Assembly (NCBI GenBank): GCA_902574685.1
Contig: CACGOO010000001.1
Span: 1 to 64,000 of the forward strand
Source of the DNA: an uncultured Pelagibacteraceae bacterium
GTDB taxonomy: Bacteria > Pseudomonadota > Alphaproteobacteria > Pelagibacterales > Pelagibacteraceae
Reading direction: 5' to 3'
DNA length: 64,000 nucleotides
Position 1 is the stretch's first letter; every line of letters begins with the position of its first letter. Positions 53,181 through 64,000 of this stretch are shown one piece after another. The position numbers were made by a program, and so were the translations under genes. The notes under the pieces are model-generated. The model searched no databases and was not told where the DNA came from. It was given only the letters and a program-made list of their open reading frames with translations.

Positions 53181-54170
53181 TTATCTGCCTATTTCTGCCA
53201 TTCTCTCTACAGATTTTCTTGCTTTTTGAATTGTCTCATTGTCCATAATTAATTCGTTAGTTTCATTTTCTAAACAATCTAATATTTTAGGTAAAGTAAT
53301 TCTTTTCATATGAGGACAAAGATTACATGGTCTAATAAATTCAACATTTGGATTATCAATTTGGACATTGTCACTCATCGAGCATTCTGTAACCATCATA
53401 ACCTTTTCTGGTTGATTATCTCTCACATATTTAATCATTCCACTTGTAGAACCTGCAAAATCAGATGCTTGTATTACATCAGGAGGACATTCAGGATGTG
53501 CTATTATTTTTATGCCTGGGTTAGCTTTTCTAATATCATTAATCTCTTGATCATTGAATTGTTCATGCACTTCGCAAGTTCCCTTCCAAGAAATAATTTC
53601 TATATCAGTTTGTGATGCCACATATTTTGCTAAAAAATCATCAGGTAAAAATATTACTTTTTTTACTCCTAATGACTCTACAATTTTTACCGCATTTGCA
53701 GATGTACAGCAAACATCAGTTTCGGCTTTAACATCAGCCGATGTATTCACATACGAGACCACTGGAACACCAGGATATTGTTTTTTTAGATTTCTAACAT
53801 CATCACCTGTTATAGATGAAGATAATGAGCAGCCTGCTTTCATATCTGGTAGTAAAACTTTTTTTTCAGGACTCATTAGTTTTGCAGTTTCAGCCATAAA
53901 ATGAACACCACACATTACAATTATATCTGCTTTTGTTTTTGCAGCCTCTACTGCTAACGCTAAAGAGTCTGCAGAAAAATCTGAAATACCGTGATAAATT
54001 TCTGGTGTTTGATAATTGTGAGCAAGAATTACTGCGTTCTTCTCTTTTTTTAATTTATTAATTTTATAAATGTATGGTGCATGTGTAGCCCATTCTATCT
54101 CTGGAATTTTTTTTGATACTTTGTCGTAGATTAAGCTTGTTGCTTTTTTTATTTCACTAGTAAATTCCAT
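53181..54170 (-). CDS. nadA: Quinolinate synthase
   Basis: VILAHNYQTPEIYHGISDFSADSLALA, IVMCGVHFMAETAKLMSPEKKVLLPDMKAGCSLSSSI, CNLCPHMKRITL. Confidence 0.97.
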   Translation of the reverse strand: MEFTSEIKKATSLIYDKVSKKIPEIEWATHAPYIYKINKLKKEKNAVILAHNYQTPEIYHGISDFSADSLALAVEAAKTKADIIVMCGVHFMAETAKLMSPEKKVLLPDMKAGCSLSSSITGDDVRNLKKQYPGVPVVSYVNTSADVKAETDVCCTSANAVKIVESLGVKKVIFLPDDFLAKYVASQTDIEIISWKGTCEVHEQFNDQEINDIRKANPGIKIIAHPECPPDVIQASDFAGSTSGMIKYVRDNQPEKVMMVTECSMSDNVQIDNPNVEFIRPCNLCPHMKRITLPKILDCLENETNELIMDNETIQKARKSVERMAEIGR

Positions 54171-54228
54171 AAAAAAAACTTATCAACTTGAATTAGAATT
54201 GTCATTCATTTAATCTGCCGCATAACAT

Positions 54229-54314
54229 GCGGTCATGCTGAAACTGGTAGACAGGCACGGTTGAGGGCCGTGTGGGCCTAGCCCATGAGAGTTCGAGTCT
54301 CTCTGACCGCACCA
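54229..54314 (+). tRNA. tRNA-Leu (GAG)
   Basis: GCGGTCATGCTG...CACGGTTGAGGGCCGTG...GTTCGAGTCTCTCTGACCGCACCA; loop TTGAGGG; long variable arm; encoded CCA. Confidence 0.95.
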
Positions 54315-54333
54315 AAGGCAAATATTTATAAAG

Positions 54334-54589
54334 GGGCGTTCTGTTGCCAGGTGCCCCAAACCCCGTAACTTAATTAATAATATAATTAAGCTGCAAGTGC
54401 GTAACTTTCGTTAGCATTTATAAATTAGCCCTTCACGGTGGAACAATACCGAACGAAAGAATAACTTTTAGTCATCCGTCGATCCTAATTCACCCCCATA
54501 AGTTGAAAATGGTGGAGGTGGTGGGTACTGCCCCCACGTCCGTAATGGTTATTACGAAATTCGTTTATCGTCATAGTTGGAAAACCAAC
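54334..54589 (-). ncRNA. ssrA: Circularly permuted (two-piece) tmRNA, acceptor segment first then coding segment; ends approximate
   Basis: Minus strand: GTGGGGGCAGTACCCACCACCTCCACCA, then GGGGGTGAATTAGGATCGACGG whose GGGGGTG pairs with CACCTCC; tag GCTAACGAAAGTTACGCACTTGCAGCTTAA; inter-piece helix GTTATT/AATAAC and TTCGTT/AACGAA. Confidence 0.92.
54386..54415 (-). other. tmRNA proteolysis tag reading frame ANESYALAA*
   Basis: GCT AAC GAA AGT TAC GCA CTT GCA GCT TAA read on the minus strand; C-terminal YALAA. Confidence 0.88.
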
Positions 54590-54595
54590 ATTAAT

Positions 54596-54623
54596 AATAT
54601 AAAACCAATTTCAACAGATTCAA
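54596..54623 (-). promoter_or_regulatory. Candidate sigma70 promoter for ssrA: TTGAAT-16 nt-TATATT
   Basis: Minus strand -35-like 54618-54623, -10-like 54596-54601, just upstream of the GTTGGTTTTCCAAC hairpin. Confidence 0.5.
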
Positions 54624-54633
54624 TAAATTATTC

Positions 54634-55581
54634 ATGAAGTTAACCGAAGATCAAATAAAAGAAATAAAAGATCAGCAATCTCAGCAAAATTCAACAAAAA
54701 GAGTAACAGCTCCAGAACTTGAAAAAATTCTGTACGATGCAATTCCAATATTAGACCATGGTTTTATAAGAGTTGTTGACTATATGGGTGATGATAGCTC
54801 TGTAGTTCAATCAGCTAGAGTTTCTTATGGAAAAGGCACAAAAAAAGTTTCAACAGATTCTGGTTTAATTAAATATTTAATGAGGCATTGGCATAGTACT
54901 CCTTTTGAGATGTGTGAAATAAAATATCATGTAAAGCTACCTATATTTATAGCAAGACAATGGATTAGACACAGAACTGCAAATGTAAATGAATACTCTG
55001 CAAGATACTCAATTTTAGATAAAGAATTTTATCTACCTGAGCCACAACATCTTGCTGCTCAATCACAAAGTAATAGACAAGGCAGGGGAGATATTTTAGA
55101 TGGAGAAAAAGCAAAAAAAGTTTTGAATTTATTAAAAGGAGATGCTGAACAAACTTATAATAATTATGAAACTATGCTTAATGAAAGATATGATGGGTCA
55201 ACTATAGACGAGAATGCTGTGGGTTTAGCAAGAGAGCTTGCTAGAATGAACTTAACATTAAATACTTACACTCAATGGTATTGGAAAACAGATTTATTAA
55301 ATCTGATGAATTTTTTGAGGCTCAGAGCAGATCATCATGCACAATTTGAAATAAGAGCTTATGCAGATGCTATGCTTGATACTGTAAAAAAATGGGTACC
55401 AATAACTTATGAAGCCTTTATGGATTATAGGGTTGGTGGAACAGAAGTTTCGGCAAAAGGAAAAGTTATTATTCAAAAACTTATAAAAGGTGAAAATATT
55501 TCTATCGATGATACAGGTTTATCAAAAAGAGAATGGAATGAACTTATGGAAGCATTTGATCTTAAAGATAAATTGATTTAA
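54634..55581 (+). CDS. thyX: Flavin-dependent thymidylate synthase
   Basis: [56 protein letters not shown]. Confidence 0.97.
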   Translation: MKLTEDQIKEIKDQQSQQNSTKRVTAPELEKILYDAIPILDHGFIRVVDYMGDDSSVVQSARVSYGKGTKKVSTDSGLIKYLMRHWHSTPFEMCEIKYHVKLPIFIARQWIRHRTANVNEYSARYSILDKEFYLPEPQHLAAQSQSNRQGRGDILDGEKAKKVLNLLKGDAEQTYNNYETMLNERYDGSTIDENAVGLARELARMNLTLNTYTQWYWKTDLLNLMNFLRLRADHHAQFEIRAYADAMLDTVKKWVPITYEAFMDYRVGGTEVSAKGKVIIQKLIKGENISIDDTGLSKREWNELMEAFDLKDKLI

Positions 55582-56386
55582 TTTTTTCGGCAAACTTAAA
55601 ATATTTTTTTGATATCTCATGGTCTGGTTTGCTCTCTACTATCGGCGAACCCAAATCTCCTTGCTTTCCAACTTCAGGATCAATGGGTATTTCTCCCATA
55701 AAATCTTTTTTAAATTCTTCAGCAGTCTTTCTGACGCCTCCTTCCCCGAAAATTGCATACTTCTTTCCATCATCTCCAATGAAATGACTCATATTATCTA
55801 TAAGTCCTAATATTTTAACCTTAAGTTTATCAAACATCCTTATTCCACGTTTGACATCCTGTAAGGCTATTTCTTGTGGTGTAGATATAATAATTACTCC
55901 ATCCATGTTAATTTCTTGCGCAAAAGTCAATTGTGTATCTCCAGTTCCTGGTGGCATATCAACAATTAAAAAATCTAAATTTTTCCACAAAACTTTTTGC
56001 GTAAAAGTTTTTATAGCAGAAATTACCATTGGACCCCGCCAAATCATTGGTGTTTGCTCTTCTGTTAAAAATCCTATGGACATGCATTGAATTCCATATT
56101 TTAAAATTGGCTTTAAATTTTGCCCATCACTTACAGGCTTTTCATTTATTGAGAATAATTTTGGAAGCGATGGTCCATATATATCCGCGTCAAGCAATCC
56201 GACATTTAAGTCCATTTTTTTTAATGCCAAAGCGAGATTCGAGGCAAATGTTGACTTTCCAACTCCTCCTTTTGCACTCGAGATTGCAATTGTAAACTTT
56301 GTTCCATTAATCGGGTTCCTTCTAAAGGTTTTTGGCTCAGTTTTTGACTTTGTTGTGTCACTTAAACCTACTTTTTTATTGTCCAT
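55562..56386 (-). CDS. Mrp/ApbC-family P-loop iron-sulfur carrier ATPase
   Basis: [61 protein letters not shown]. Confidence 0.94.
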   Translation of the reverse strand: MDNKKVGLSDTTKSKTEPKTFRRNPINGTKFTIAISSAKGGVGKSTFASNLALALKKMDLNVGLLDADIYGPSLPKLFSINEKPVSDGQNLKPILKYGIQCMSIGFLTEEQTPMIWRGPMVISAIKTFTQKVLWKNLDFLIVDMPPGTGDTQLTFAQEINMDGVIIISTPQEIALQDVKRGIRMFDKLKVKILGLIDNMSHFIGDDGKKYAIFGEGGVRKTAEEFKKDFMGEIPIDPEVGKQGDLGSPIVESKPDHEISKKYFKFAEKIKSIYL

Positions 56387-56440
56387 AATTTACCATTACC
56401 TTGTTTTTACTAATAAAGACACTATATAGAGTGTCGTATT

Positions 56441-57532
56441 ATGAGTGATTTTAAAAATCAAAGCCCATGGGGAACACCTCCAGGAGGAGGTGGTAATGGA
56501 AATGGTGGATTTAGAAAAGGTCCTACCCCTCCAAATATTGATGAAGTTATAAGTAAACTACAATCAATAATAAACAGATTCCTAGGCGGTGGCAAAGGTG
56601 GTGCAAAGCCAATAATAATTGGTCTTGTAATTCTTTTAGTTGTTTGGACTTTAAGTGGTCTTTATAGAGTCTTACCTGATGAACAAGGAGTTGTTTTAAG
56701 ATTTGGAAAATTTGTCAAAACCACACAACCTGGATTAAATTATCATCTTCCTTTTCCTATTGAAAATGTATTAACCCCCAAAGTCACAAAAGTTAATCGA
56801 ATGGATATAGGATTTAGGTCAGAAAGAGACAGTGGATTTTCTTCAGGAGGAGTTGCGGATGTTCCAGAAGAAAGCTTAATGTTAACAGGTGATGAAAACA
56901 TAGTTAATATAGATTTTTCAGTATTTTGGGTAATAAAAGATGCAGGTAATTTTCTATTTAAGATTCAAGATCCAGAAGGAACTGTTAAAGCAGCAGCTGA
57001 AACAGCGATGCGAGAGGTTATTGCACGATCTGATATTCAACCAATTCTGACTGAAGGTAGATCTCTTATAGAAGCTGATACCCAAGAAATAATTCAAGAA
57101 ATTTTAGATGAATACACAAGTGGAATTCAAATTACACAAGTTCAAACTCAAAAAGCTGATCCACCAGACCAAGTTATTGATGCATTTAGAGATGTCCAGG
57201 CAGCTAGGGCTGATATGGAAAGATCTAAAAATGAGGCTGAAGCATATGCTAATGATGTGATACCAAGAGCACGAGGAGAAGCAGCAAAAATTCTACAAGC
57301 AGCAGAAGCTTATAAAAAAGAAGTTGTTGCTAAGGCAGAAGGAGAAGCAAGTAGATTTTTATCAATATACAATGAGTACGCAAAAGCTAAAAAAGTCACT
57401 CAAGAAAGAATGTATCTTGAGACAATGGAAGAAGTATTAGCCGATATTAACAAAATTATAATCGATAAAAATTCGGGTGAAGGTGTAGTGCCATACTTAC
57501 CCTTACAAGAATTAAAGACAGGAACTAATTAA
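56441..57532 (+). CDS. hflK: FtsH protease activity modulator HflK
   Basis: Gly-rich N-terminus, TM, GLYRVLPDEQGVVLRFGKFVKTTQPGLNYHLPFPIE. Confidence 0.94.
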   Translation: MSDFKNQSPWGTPPGGGGNGNGGFRKGPTPPNIDEVISKLQSIINRFLGGGKGGAKPIIIGLVILLVVWTLSGLYRVLPDEQGVVLRFGKFVKTTQPGLNYHLPFPIENVLTPKVTKVNRMDIGFRSERDSGFSSGGVADVPEESLMLTGDENIVNIDFSVFWVIKDAGNFLFKIQDPEGTVKAAAETAMREVIARSDIQPILTEGRSLIEADTQEIIQEILDEYTSGIQITQVQTQKADPPDQVIDAFRDVQAARADMERSKNEAEAYANDVIPRARGEAAKILQAAEAYKKEVVAKAEGEASRFLSIYNEYAKAKKVTQERMYLETMEEVLADINKIIIDKNSGEGVVPYLPLQELKTGTN

Positions 57533-57533
57533 A

Positions 57534-58403
57534 ATGAAAGCTGGAAAATTTTTACTACCAATAATCATCCTTATTGCAGTAACAATATACTTTTCTGTTT
57601 TTATTGTTAAAGAGGTTAATCAAGCTATAGTTCTTCAATTTGGAGATCCTAAAAGAATCATATCTAAACCTGGAATTAATTTTAAAATTCCATTCATACA
57701 AAACGTTGTATTCTTAGATAAAAGAATTTTAAATCTTGATACACCTCCTGAAGAAGTAATTGCATCAGATCAAAAAAGACTTATTGTTGATGCTTTTGCA
57801 AGATTTCAGATAATTGATCCTCTTAAATTCTATATATCGGTTGGAAATGAGAGAGTTGCAAGATCAAGATTAGCTACAATTATAAACTCTAGAATAAGAA
57901 ACGTACTTGGTCAGCAAGAACTACAAACACTTTTATCAGAAGATAGAACAAAACAAATGTCGCTAATTCAAGAAGGTGTAAATAATGAAGCAGAAAACTT
58001 TGGTATTAGTATTGTTGATGTAAGAATTAAAAGAGCAGATCTTCCTCAAGCAAACAGTGATGCAATTTTTAGAAGAATGCAAACTGAAAGAGAAAGAGAA
58101 GCAAAAGAATTTAGAGCAAAAGGTGCAGAGATGGCAGTAACAATTACCTCAACTGCTGATAAAGAAGTTACCGTTATACTTGCAGACGCACAAAAAAAAT
58201 CTGAGATTATGAAAGGTGAAGGTGATGGTTTGAAAAACAAGATTTTTGCTGATGCCTTCGGACAAGATCCTGAATTTTTCGCATTTTATAGAGCTATGCA
58301 AGCATATCAAAAGGCTTTAATTGGTGGCGAAACATCAATGATACTTTCACCAGATAGTGAATTTTTTAAATTTTTCGGAAATATTGATCAAAAAGTAGAG
58401 TAA
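57534..58403 (+). CDS. hflC: Protease modulator HflC
   Basis: SVFIVKEVNQAIVLQFGDPKRIISKPGINFKIPFIQNVVFLDKR; follows hflK. Confidence 0.94.
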   Translation: MKAGKFLLPIIILIAVTIYFSVFIVKEVNQAIVLQFGDPKRIISKPGINFKIPFIQNVVFLDKRILNLDTPPEEVIASDQKRLIVDAFARFQIIDPLKFYISVGNERVARSRLATIINSRIRNVLGQQELQTLLSEDRTKQMSLIQEGVNNEAENFGISIVDVRIKRADLPQANSDAIFRRMQTEREREAKEFRAKGAEMAVTITSTADKEVTVILADAQKKSEIMKGEGDGLKNKIFADAFGQDPEFFAFYRAMQAYQKALIGGETSMILSPDSEFFKFFGNIDQKVE

Positions 58404-58408
58404 TTTTA

Positions 58409-58594
58409 ATGAGAGAATTGATCATTGCATTTGGTCTATTCCTTTTTATTGAAGGTATACTTTACGCCATATTTCCATCAAAAATGAAAAATATGATAAT
58501 TAAATTAAAAGAAGCCACTGATAATCAACTAAGAACTGGTGGATTAATATTTGCAGTGATTGGTTTTTTTATAATTTGGTACTTAAAAAGATGA
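58409..58594 (+). CDS. DUF2065 family small membrane protein
   Basis: MRELIIAFGLFLFIEGILYAIFPSKMKNMIIKL...TGGLIFAVIGFFIIWYLKR; between hflC and degP. Confidence 0.8.
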   Translation: MRELIIAFGLFLFIEGILYAIFPSKMKNMIIKLKEATDNQLRTGGLIFAVIGFFIIWYLKR

Positions 58595-59994
58595 GATTCA
58601 TAAAAATTTTATTTCTAATATTATTTTCAATTAATATTCAAAATACTACTAACGCAGCAGATATGCCTGCATCCTTTGCAGATCTTGCTGAAAAATTAAT
58701 GCCATCAGTAGTAAATATCTCGACTACAACAACAGTAACAACAAGGTCCAACCCTTTTCCATTTGAATTTCCCCCAGGATCTCCTTTTGAAGATATGTTC
58801 AAAGATTATGGAACACCACAAAAGAGACAGACAAGTGCACTTGGATCAGGGTTTATCATTGATGAAAAGGGAATTGTTATTACAAATAATCACGTGATAC
58901 AGGGCGCAGAAGATGTTTATGTTAGAGTTAATGGTGAAAAAAATATAAAGGCAAAAGTAATTGGTGCTGATCCTGGTATGGATTTGGCAGTTCTTCAAAT
59001 AGAGTCAGATCAAAAATTCACACCAGTTAAGTTTGGAGATTCTGATACCGCAAGAATAGGTGATTGGGTTATTGCAATTGGGAATCCATTTGGCTTAGGT
59101 GGAACCGTTACTGCAGGAATAATTTCTGCAAGAAACAGAAGTATAGGACTTTCTAGATATGAAGACTACATTCAAACTGATGCATCAATTAACCAAGGTA
59201 ATTCAGGTGGTCCATTGTTTAATATGGATGGAGATGTAGTTGGAATTAATACAGCAATATTAGGTCAATCAGGTTCAATTGGAATTGGTTTTGCAATACC
59301 TTCTAATAGTGCACAAAAAGTAATTAATCAATTAATTGAATTTGGTGAAACTAAAAGAGGATGGTTAGGTGTTAGAATTCAAACAGTCACAAAAGATATT
59401 GCAGATGTTGAAAAATTAGATGAACCTAGAGGAGCACTTGTTGCTAGTGTAGCTGAAAATAGTCCATCAGATAAGGGAGGGATTAAAGCTGGAGACATAA
59501 TTTTAGAATTTGATGGTAAGAAAATTAATGAAATGAGTGAACTTCCGAGAATAGTCGCTGAAACAGAAGTTGGAAAAAAAGTAAAACTTAAAGTGTGGAG
59601 AAATAAACGTGAAATAACTAAGGAAATTATACTTGGAAGACTAGAAACATCTGAAGACTTTAAATCGCAAGGTTTAGTAACAGAAAAACCTAAAGAGGAT
59701 GCAATAGATGGTTTGAAAATAAAAGTGAGATTGCTGAATAAAGATGACATTAAAGAAAGAAATTTACCAAAAAATACTACAGGATTAGTTATCACAGAAA
59801 TCGATAAAGATAGCCCAGTTAACTATCTTCAAGTAAATAATATTATTGTTGAAGCACAAAAGAAAAAGATCAACACCATTGGTGACTTAGATAACATTGT
59901 AAAACTAGCTCTAAAAAGTAATGATAAAAGTTTACTTATTGCAATTTACAATAATAATAACCAAAGACGATATATTGGTGTTAAACTAAATTAA
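58591..59994 (+). CDS. degP: Do/DegP family periplasmic serine protease; start moved to ATG 58591
   Basis: Signal peptide; SGFIIDEKGIVITNNHVIQGA, DLAVLQI, INQGNSGGPLFNMDG; PDZ domains. Confidence 0.93.
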   Translation: MRFIKILFLILFSINIQNTTNAADMPASFADLAEKLMPSVVNISTTTTVTTRSNPFPFEFPPGSPFEDMFKDYGTPQKRQTSALGSGFIIDEKGIVITNNHVIQGAEDVYVRVNGEKNIKAKVIGADPGMDLAVLQIESDQKFTPVKFGDSDTARIGDWVIAIGNPFGLGGTVTAGIISARNRSIGLSRYEDYIQTDASINQGNSGGPLFNMDGDVVGINTAILGQSGSIGIGFAIPSNSAQKVINQLIEFGETKRGWLGVRIQTVTKDIADVEKLDEPRGALVASVAENSPSDKGGIKAGDIILEFDGKKINEMSELPRIVAETEVGKKVKLKVWRNKREITKEIILGRLETSEDFKSQGLVTEKPKEDAIDGLKIKVRLLNKDDIKERNLPKNTTGLVITEIDKDSPVNYLQVNNIIVEAQKKKINTIGDLDNIVKLALKSNDKSLLIAIYNNNNQRRYIGVKLN

Positions 59995-60914
59995 TGGGCT
60001 TAAAGTCCAAAATAATTCTTATTTCAGGACCAACAGCATCTGGAAAATCAAAGTTTGCTATACAGCTTGCAAAAAAAATAAATGGAGAAGTTATAAATGC
60101 AGATAGTATGCAAATTTTTAAAGAGTTAAAAATTCTTACAGCAAGACCTCATCGTAACGATTTAAAAAAAATAAAACATCATTTGTATGGATTTAAAAGT
60201 GTAAAGGAAAATTATTCTACAGGAAACTGGCTTAAGGATGCCAAGTTAAAAATTACATATATCAAGAAAAAAAATAAAATTCCAATTCTTGTGGGTGGCA
60301 CTGGTTTATATTTTAAAGCACTTATTGATGGCATTGTTAAAATCCCAGATATCCCATTAATTTTTCGTAATACAATAAGGAAGAAGCATTCAAAAATAGG
60401 TCAAAAGAAATTTTATTTAGAGTTAATTAAGCTAGATCCACTTTGCAAAAAAAAAATTAATAGAAATGACACGCAAAGATCAATAAGAGCCTACGAAGTA
60501 AAAAAGTTTACAAATAAATCTTTGTTTGATTGGTACAGTGAAACATACTCTGATTTTAATCAGGACAGTTTTATTAAGTTACTTATCGATTATCCTAGAG
60601 ATAAGCTAGTAGAAAGAATTTCTTTAAGAACAAATGAAATGTTGAGAGATGGAGCAATAAAAGAGGCTAAGAGGTTTTATAAATTGAGAGTAAAGAAAGA
60701 TTTATCATCTAATAAAGTTATTGGTCTAAGTGAGATTAAAGAATATCTCGACAAAAGAATAGATCTTACTGAATTGAAAGAAAAAATATCAATAAAAACA
60801 AGGCAATATGCTAAGAGACAGTCCACTTGGGCAAGAGGACAAATGTCTGATTGGCAAAAAATAAAATTTGATAGACTTAAATCATTTACAAAAAAATTTC
60901 CTAAATCAGCATAG
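59994..60914 (+). CDS. miaA: tRNA dimethylallyltransferase
   Basis: ILISGPTASGKSKFAIQLAKKINGEVINADSMQIFKEL, VGGTGLYFKALIDG. Confidence 0.96.
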   Translation: MGLKSKIILISGPTASGKSKFAIQLAKKINGEVINADSMQIFKELKILTARPHRNDLKKIKHHLYGFKSVKENYSTGNWLKDAKLKITYIKKKNKIPILVGGTGLYFKALIDGIVKIPDIPLIFRNTIRKKHSKIGQKKFYLELIKLDPLCKKKINRNDTQRSIRAYEVKKFTNKSLFDWYSETYSDFNQDSFIKLLIDYPRDKLVERISLRTNEMLRDGAIKEAKRFYKLRVKKDLSSNKVIGLSEIKEYLDKRIDLTELKEKISIKTRQYAKRQSTWARGQMSDWQKIKFDRLKSFTKKFPKSA

Positions 60915-60955
60915 ATTGCTTGACCTATTAGCACAACTTCAGCTAGATTGTATGA

Positions 60956-62722
60956 ATGTCAAAATTATACTCTGGAGCTGAAATTGTATTTAAGTGCATG
61001 GAAGATCAGAATGTTGATCATATTTTTGGTTATCCAGGTGGTGCAGTACTACCAATTTATGACGAATTACAAAATTTTAAATCAATCAAACACGTTTTAG
61101 TTAGACATGAACAAGGCGCAGGTCATGCCGCAGAAGGATACGCAAGATCTTCAGGTAAACCTGGTGTGATTTTAGTAACTTCAGGACCTGGTGCAACAAA
61201 TGTAGTTACAGCTTTGACTGATGCATATATGGATTCCATTCCATTAGTTTGTATCTCTGGACAAGTTCCAACTCATTTAATTGGTACAGATGCATTTCAA
61301 GAATGTGACACAACTGGAATAACAAGACCTTGCACTAAACATAATTGGTTAGTGAAAGATATAAATGATTTAGCTAGCACAATACATAAAGCATTTGAAG
61401 TAGCAACTACTGGTAGGCCAGGACCAGTTTTAGTCGATATACCAAAAGATATTCAATTTCAAAAAACAAAATATTCAAAACCTAAAAAAGAAAAAAAACT
61501 TAACGGCAAATCTCACAACCATTTTAATCAAAACAGCATCGATGAATTAATTGAATTAATGAGTAAATCTTCAAAACCTATTTTTTATACTGGTGGTGGA
61601 GTGATTAATTCTGGACCTAAGGCTAGTGAACTTTTAAGAGAACTTGTTTATGCAACAGGTTTTCCTATTACTTCAACTTTACAAGGATTAGGATCATTCC
61701 CAGGTGATGATAATCAATTTTTAGGAATGTTGGGTATGCATGGAACCTATGAAGCAAATAATGCAATGCACGATTGTGATTTAATGATTAATATTGGGGC
61801 ACGTTTTGATGATAGGATAACAGGAAAAATAGATGAATTTTCTCCAAAATCAAAAAAAGTTCATATTGATATAGATCCATCTTCTATTAATAAAAATGTT
61901 AAAGTTGATTTAGCTATTGTGGGAGATGTAAAAACTGTTCTTTCATCTACTTTAAAAAGTTTAAAACAAAAAAAAACAAAATTTTTAAAATCAAATAAAC
62001 AAAAGACTTCTAGGTGGTGGGAAAAAATTCAAAAATGGAGGTCAGTTAGATCTTTAGATTACATCGGAAGTGAAGAGACTATAAAACCCCAGTATGCGAT
62101 CGAAAGATTATATGAATTGACTAAAGACAAAGACTCCTACATTACAACCGAGGTAGGACAGCATCAGATGTGGGCCGCACAACATTATAAATTTAATAAA
62201 CCAAATCGTTGGATGACATCTGGTGGACTAGGCACCATGGGATATGGTTTACCAGCAGCAGTGGGTGTACAAGTCGCTCATCCAAAAAAATTAGTTATTG
62301 ATATTGCGGGAGAGGCTTCAGTATTAATGACAATTCAGGAAATGTCTACAGCAGTGCAATACAACCTTCCAATTAAAATATTTATATTGAATAATCAATA
62401 CATGGGTATGGTTAGACAATGGCAAGAACTTTTACATGATAAAAACTATTCTGAAAGTTATACTGCTGCTCTACCAGATTTTGTTAAATTAGCGGAAGCA
62501 TATAACTGTGTTGGTATTAGAGCAAAAACACCAGAAGAGTTAGACGATAAAATTATTGAAATGTTGAATACAGATAGACCTGTAATATTTGATTGTATGG
62601 TTGATAAAGTAGAAAATTGTTTTCCAATGATACCATCAGGAAAGCCTCATAATCAGATGATTTTAGGGCCCAAAGATCAAGAAAATAAGAAAATTACCGG
62701 TAAAGGCAAGTCTTTAGTTTAA
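60956..62722 (+). CDS. ilvI: Acetolactate synthase large subunit
   Basis: DHIFGYPGGAVLPIYDEL, RHEQGAGHAAEGYARSSGKPGVILVTSGPGATNVVTALTDAYMDSIPLVCISGQV. Confidence 0.97.
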   Translation: MSKLYSGAEIVFKCMEDQNVDHIFGYPGGAVLPIYDELQNFKSIKHVLVRHEQGAGHAAEGYARSSGKPGVILVTSGPGATNVVTALTDAYMDSIPLVCISGQVPTHLIGTDAFQECDTTGITRPCTKHNWLVKDINDLASTIHKAFEVATTGRPGPVLVDIPKDIQFQKTKYSKPKKEKKLNGKSHNHFNQNSIDELIELMSKSSKPIFYTGGGVINSGPKASELLRELVYATGFPITSTLQGLGSFPGDDNQFLGMLGMHGTYEANNAMHDCDLMINIGARFDDRITGKIDEFSPKSKKVHIDIDPSSINKNVKVDLAIVGDVKTVLSSTLKSLKQKKTKFLKSNKQKTSRWWEKIQKWRSVRSLDYIGSEETIKPQYAIERLYELTKDKDSYITTEVGQHQMWAAQHYKFNKPNRWMTSGGLGTMGYGLPAAVGVQVAHPKKLVIDIAGEASVLMTIQEMSTAVQYNLPIKIFILNNQYMGMVRQWQELLHDKNYSESYTAALPDFVKLAEAYNCVGIRAKTPEELDDKIIEMLNTDRPVIFDCMVDKVENCFPMIPSGKPHNQMILGPKDQENKKITGKGKSLV

Positions 62723-63270
62723 TGCCTAATTCAAAATCAGCGTATAGTTTTTCAAATAAAAAAGAGAAATTTGACACCCATATTATAGTTGTTTGGGTAG
62801 ACAATGAAGCTGGTGTATTGGCTAGAGTAGTCGGTCTATTTTCTGGTAGAGGTTATAATATTGAATCTTTAGCAGTTGCCCAAGTTGATGAAAAGTTAAA
62901 TTTATCAAGGATAACAATTGTAACTACAGGAACACCACAAGTTGTTAATCAAATTAAACTTCAATTAAGAAAACTTGTGCCTGTTCATAAGGTTGCAGAT
63001 TTTAAAAGAGAAGATAAAGCAGTAATATTTAAGGAGATGGCGTTATTTAAAATCGTTGGTCCAAATAATAAATTAGAAGGTGCATTGAAAGCTTGTAAAA
63101 AATATAATCCTGTAATACTAGACAAAACAAAAAAATCAAATGTTATTCAAATAACAGCTTTAAGACGAGAAATAGATAAAATGTCAAAGGATTTAAAAAA
63201 ATTTGGATTGGTGAGTGTTTCAAGAACAGGAGCCGTAGCTATGACAAGAGGTGCAGATATATTTAAATAA
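62722..63270 (+). CDS. ilvH: Acetolactate synthase small subunit
   Basis: ACT domain: VWVDNEAGVLARVVGLFSGRGYNIESLAVAQVDEKLNLSRITIVT. Confidence 0.96.
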   Translation: MPNSKSAYSFSNKKEKFDTHIIVVWVDNEAGVLARVVGLFSGRGYNIESLAVAQVDEKLNLSRITIVTTGTPQVVNQIKLQLRKLVPVHKVADFKREDKAVIFKEMALFKIVGPNNKLEGALKACKKYNPVILDKTKKSNVIQITALRREIDKMSKDLKKFGLVSVSRTGAVAMTRGADIFK

Positions 63271-63273
63271 TAA

Positions 63274-64000
<727 letters not shown>

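Noticed and set aside
53310-53904. Plus-strand ORFs of 101 and 116 aa inside nadA
   Set aside because: Antisense shadows of a well-supported nadA; no own motifs.
56029-56295. 88-aa plus-strand ORF over mrp
   Set aside because: Antisense to the Walker A region of Mrp.
59379-59795. 138-aa minus-strand ORF in degP
   Set aside because: Antisense shadow of the protease PDZ region.

Overview
The window looks like a streamlined, AT-rich alphaproteobacterial chromosome of the SAR11/Pelagibacter type. This rests on gene content, gene order and very short intergenic gaps; no database search was run. The left edge (1 to ~5.1 kb) is the end of a cell-surface polysaccharide island (membrane protein, two GT2 glycosyltransferases, GDP-mannose dehydratase, NDP-sugar epimerase). 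It contains an orphan 5S rRNA with no 16S/23S nearby, consistent with the known SAR11 hypervariable region lying between 23S and 5S. The rest is core genome: pntAA/AB/B, tkt-gap-pgk-fba, efp, tol-pal, tilS, ftsH, folP-glmM-thiD-purA, an Ig-repeat autotransporter, rpoH, rluD, an ABC-2 transporter, xseB-ispA-dxs, aroC, pdxH, glyQS, ppdK, nadCA, thyX, hflKC-degP, miaA and ilvBHC. RNA genes found are 5S rRNA, tRNA-fMet, tRNA-Arg(TCG), tRNA-Leu(GAG) and a circularly permuted tmRNA with a readable tag (ANESYALAA*). I saw no mobile element, prophage, CRISPR or defence system. The best leads are an apparent AUU start codon for rpsU (bS21) located 4 nt upstream of the initiator tRNA, the 5S/epimerase/rpmJ fusion point at the island border, the permuted ssrA with its promoter, and a 13-A tract at the start of an S49 peptidase gene.
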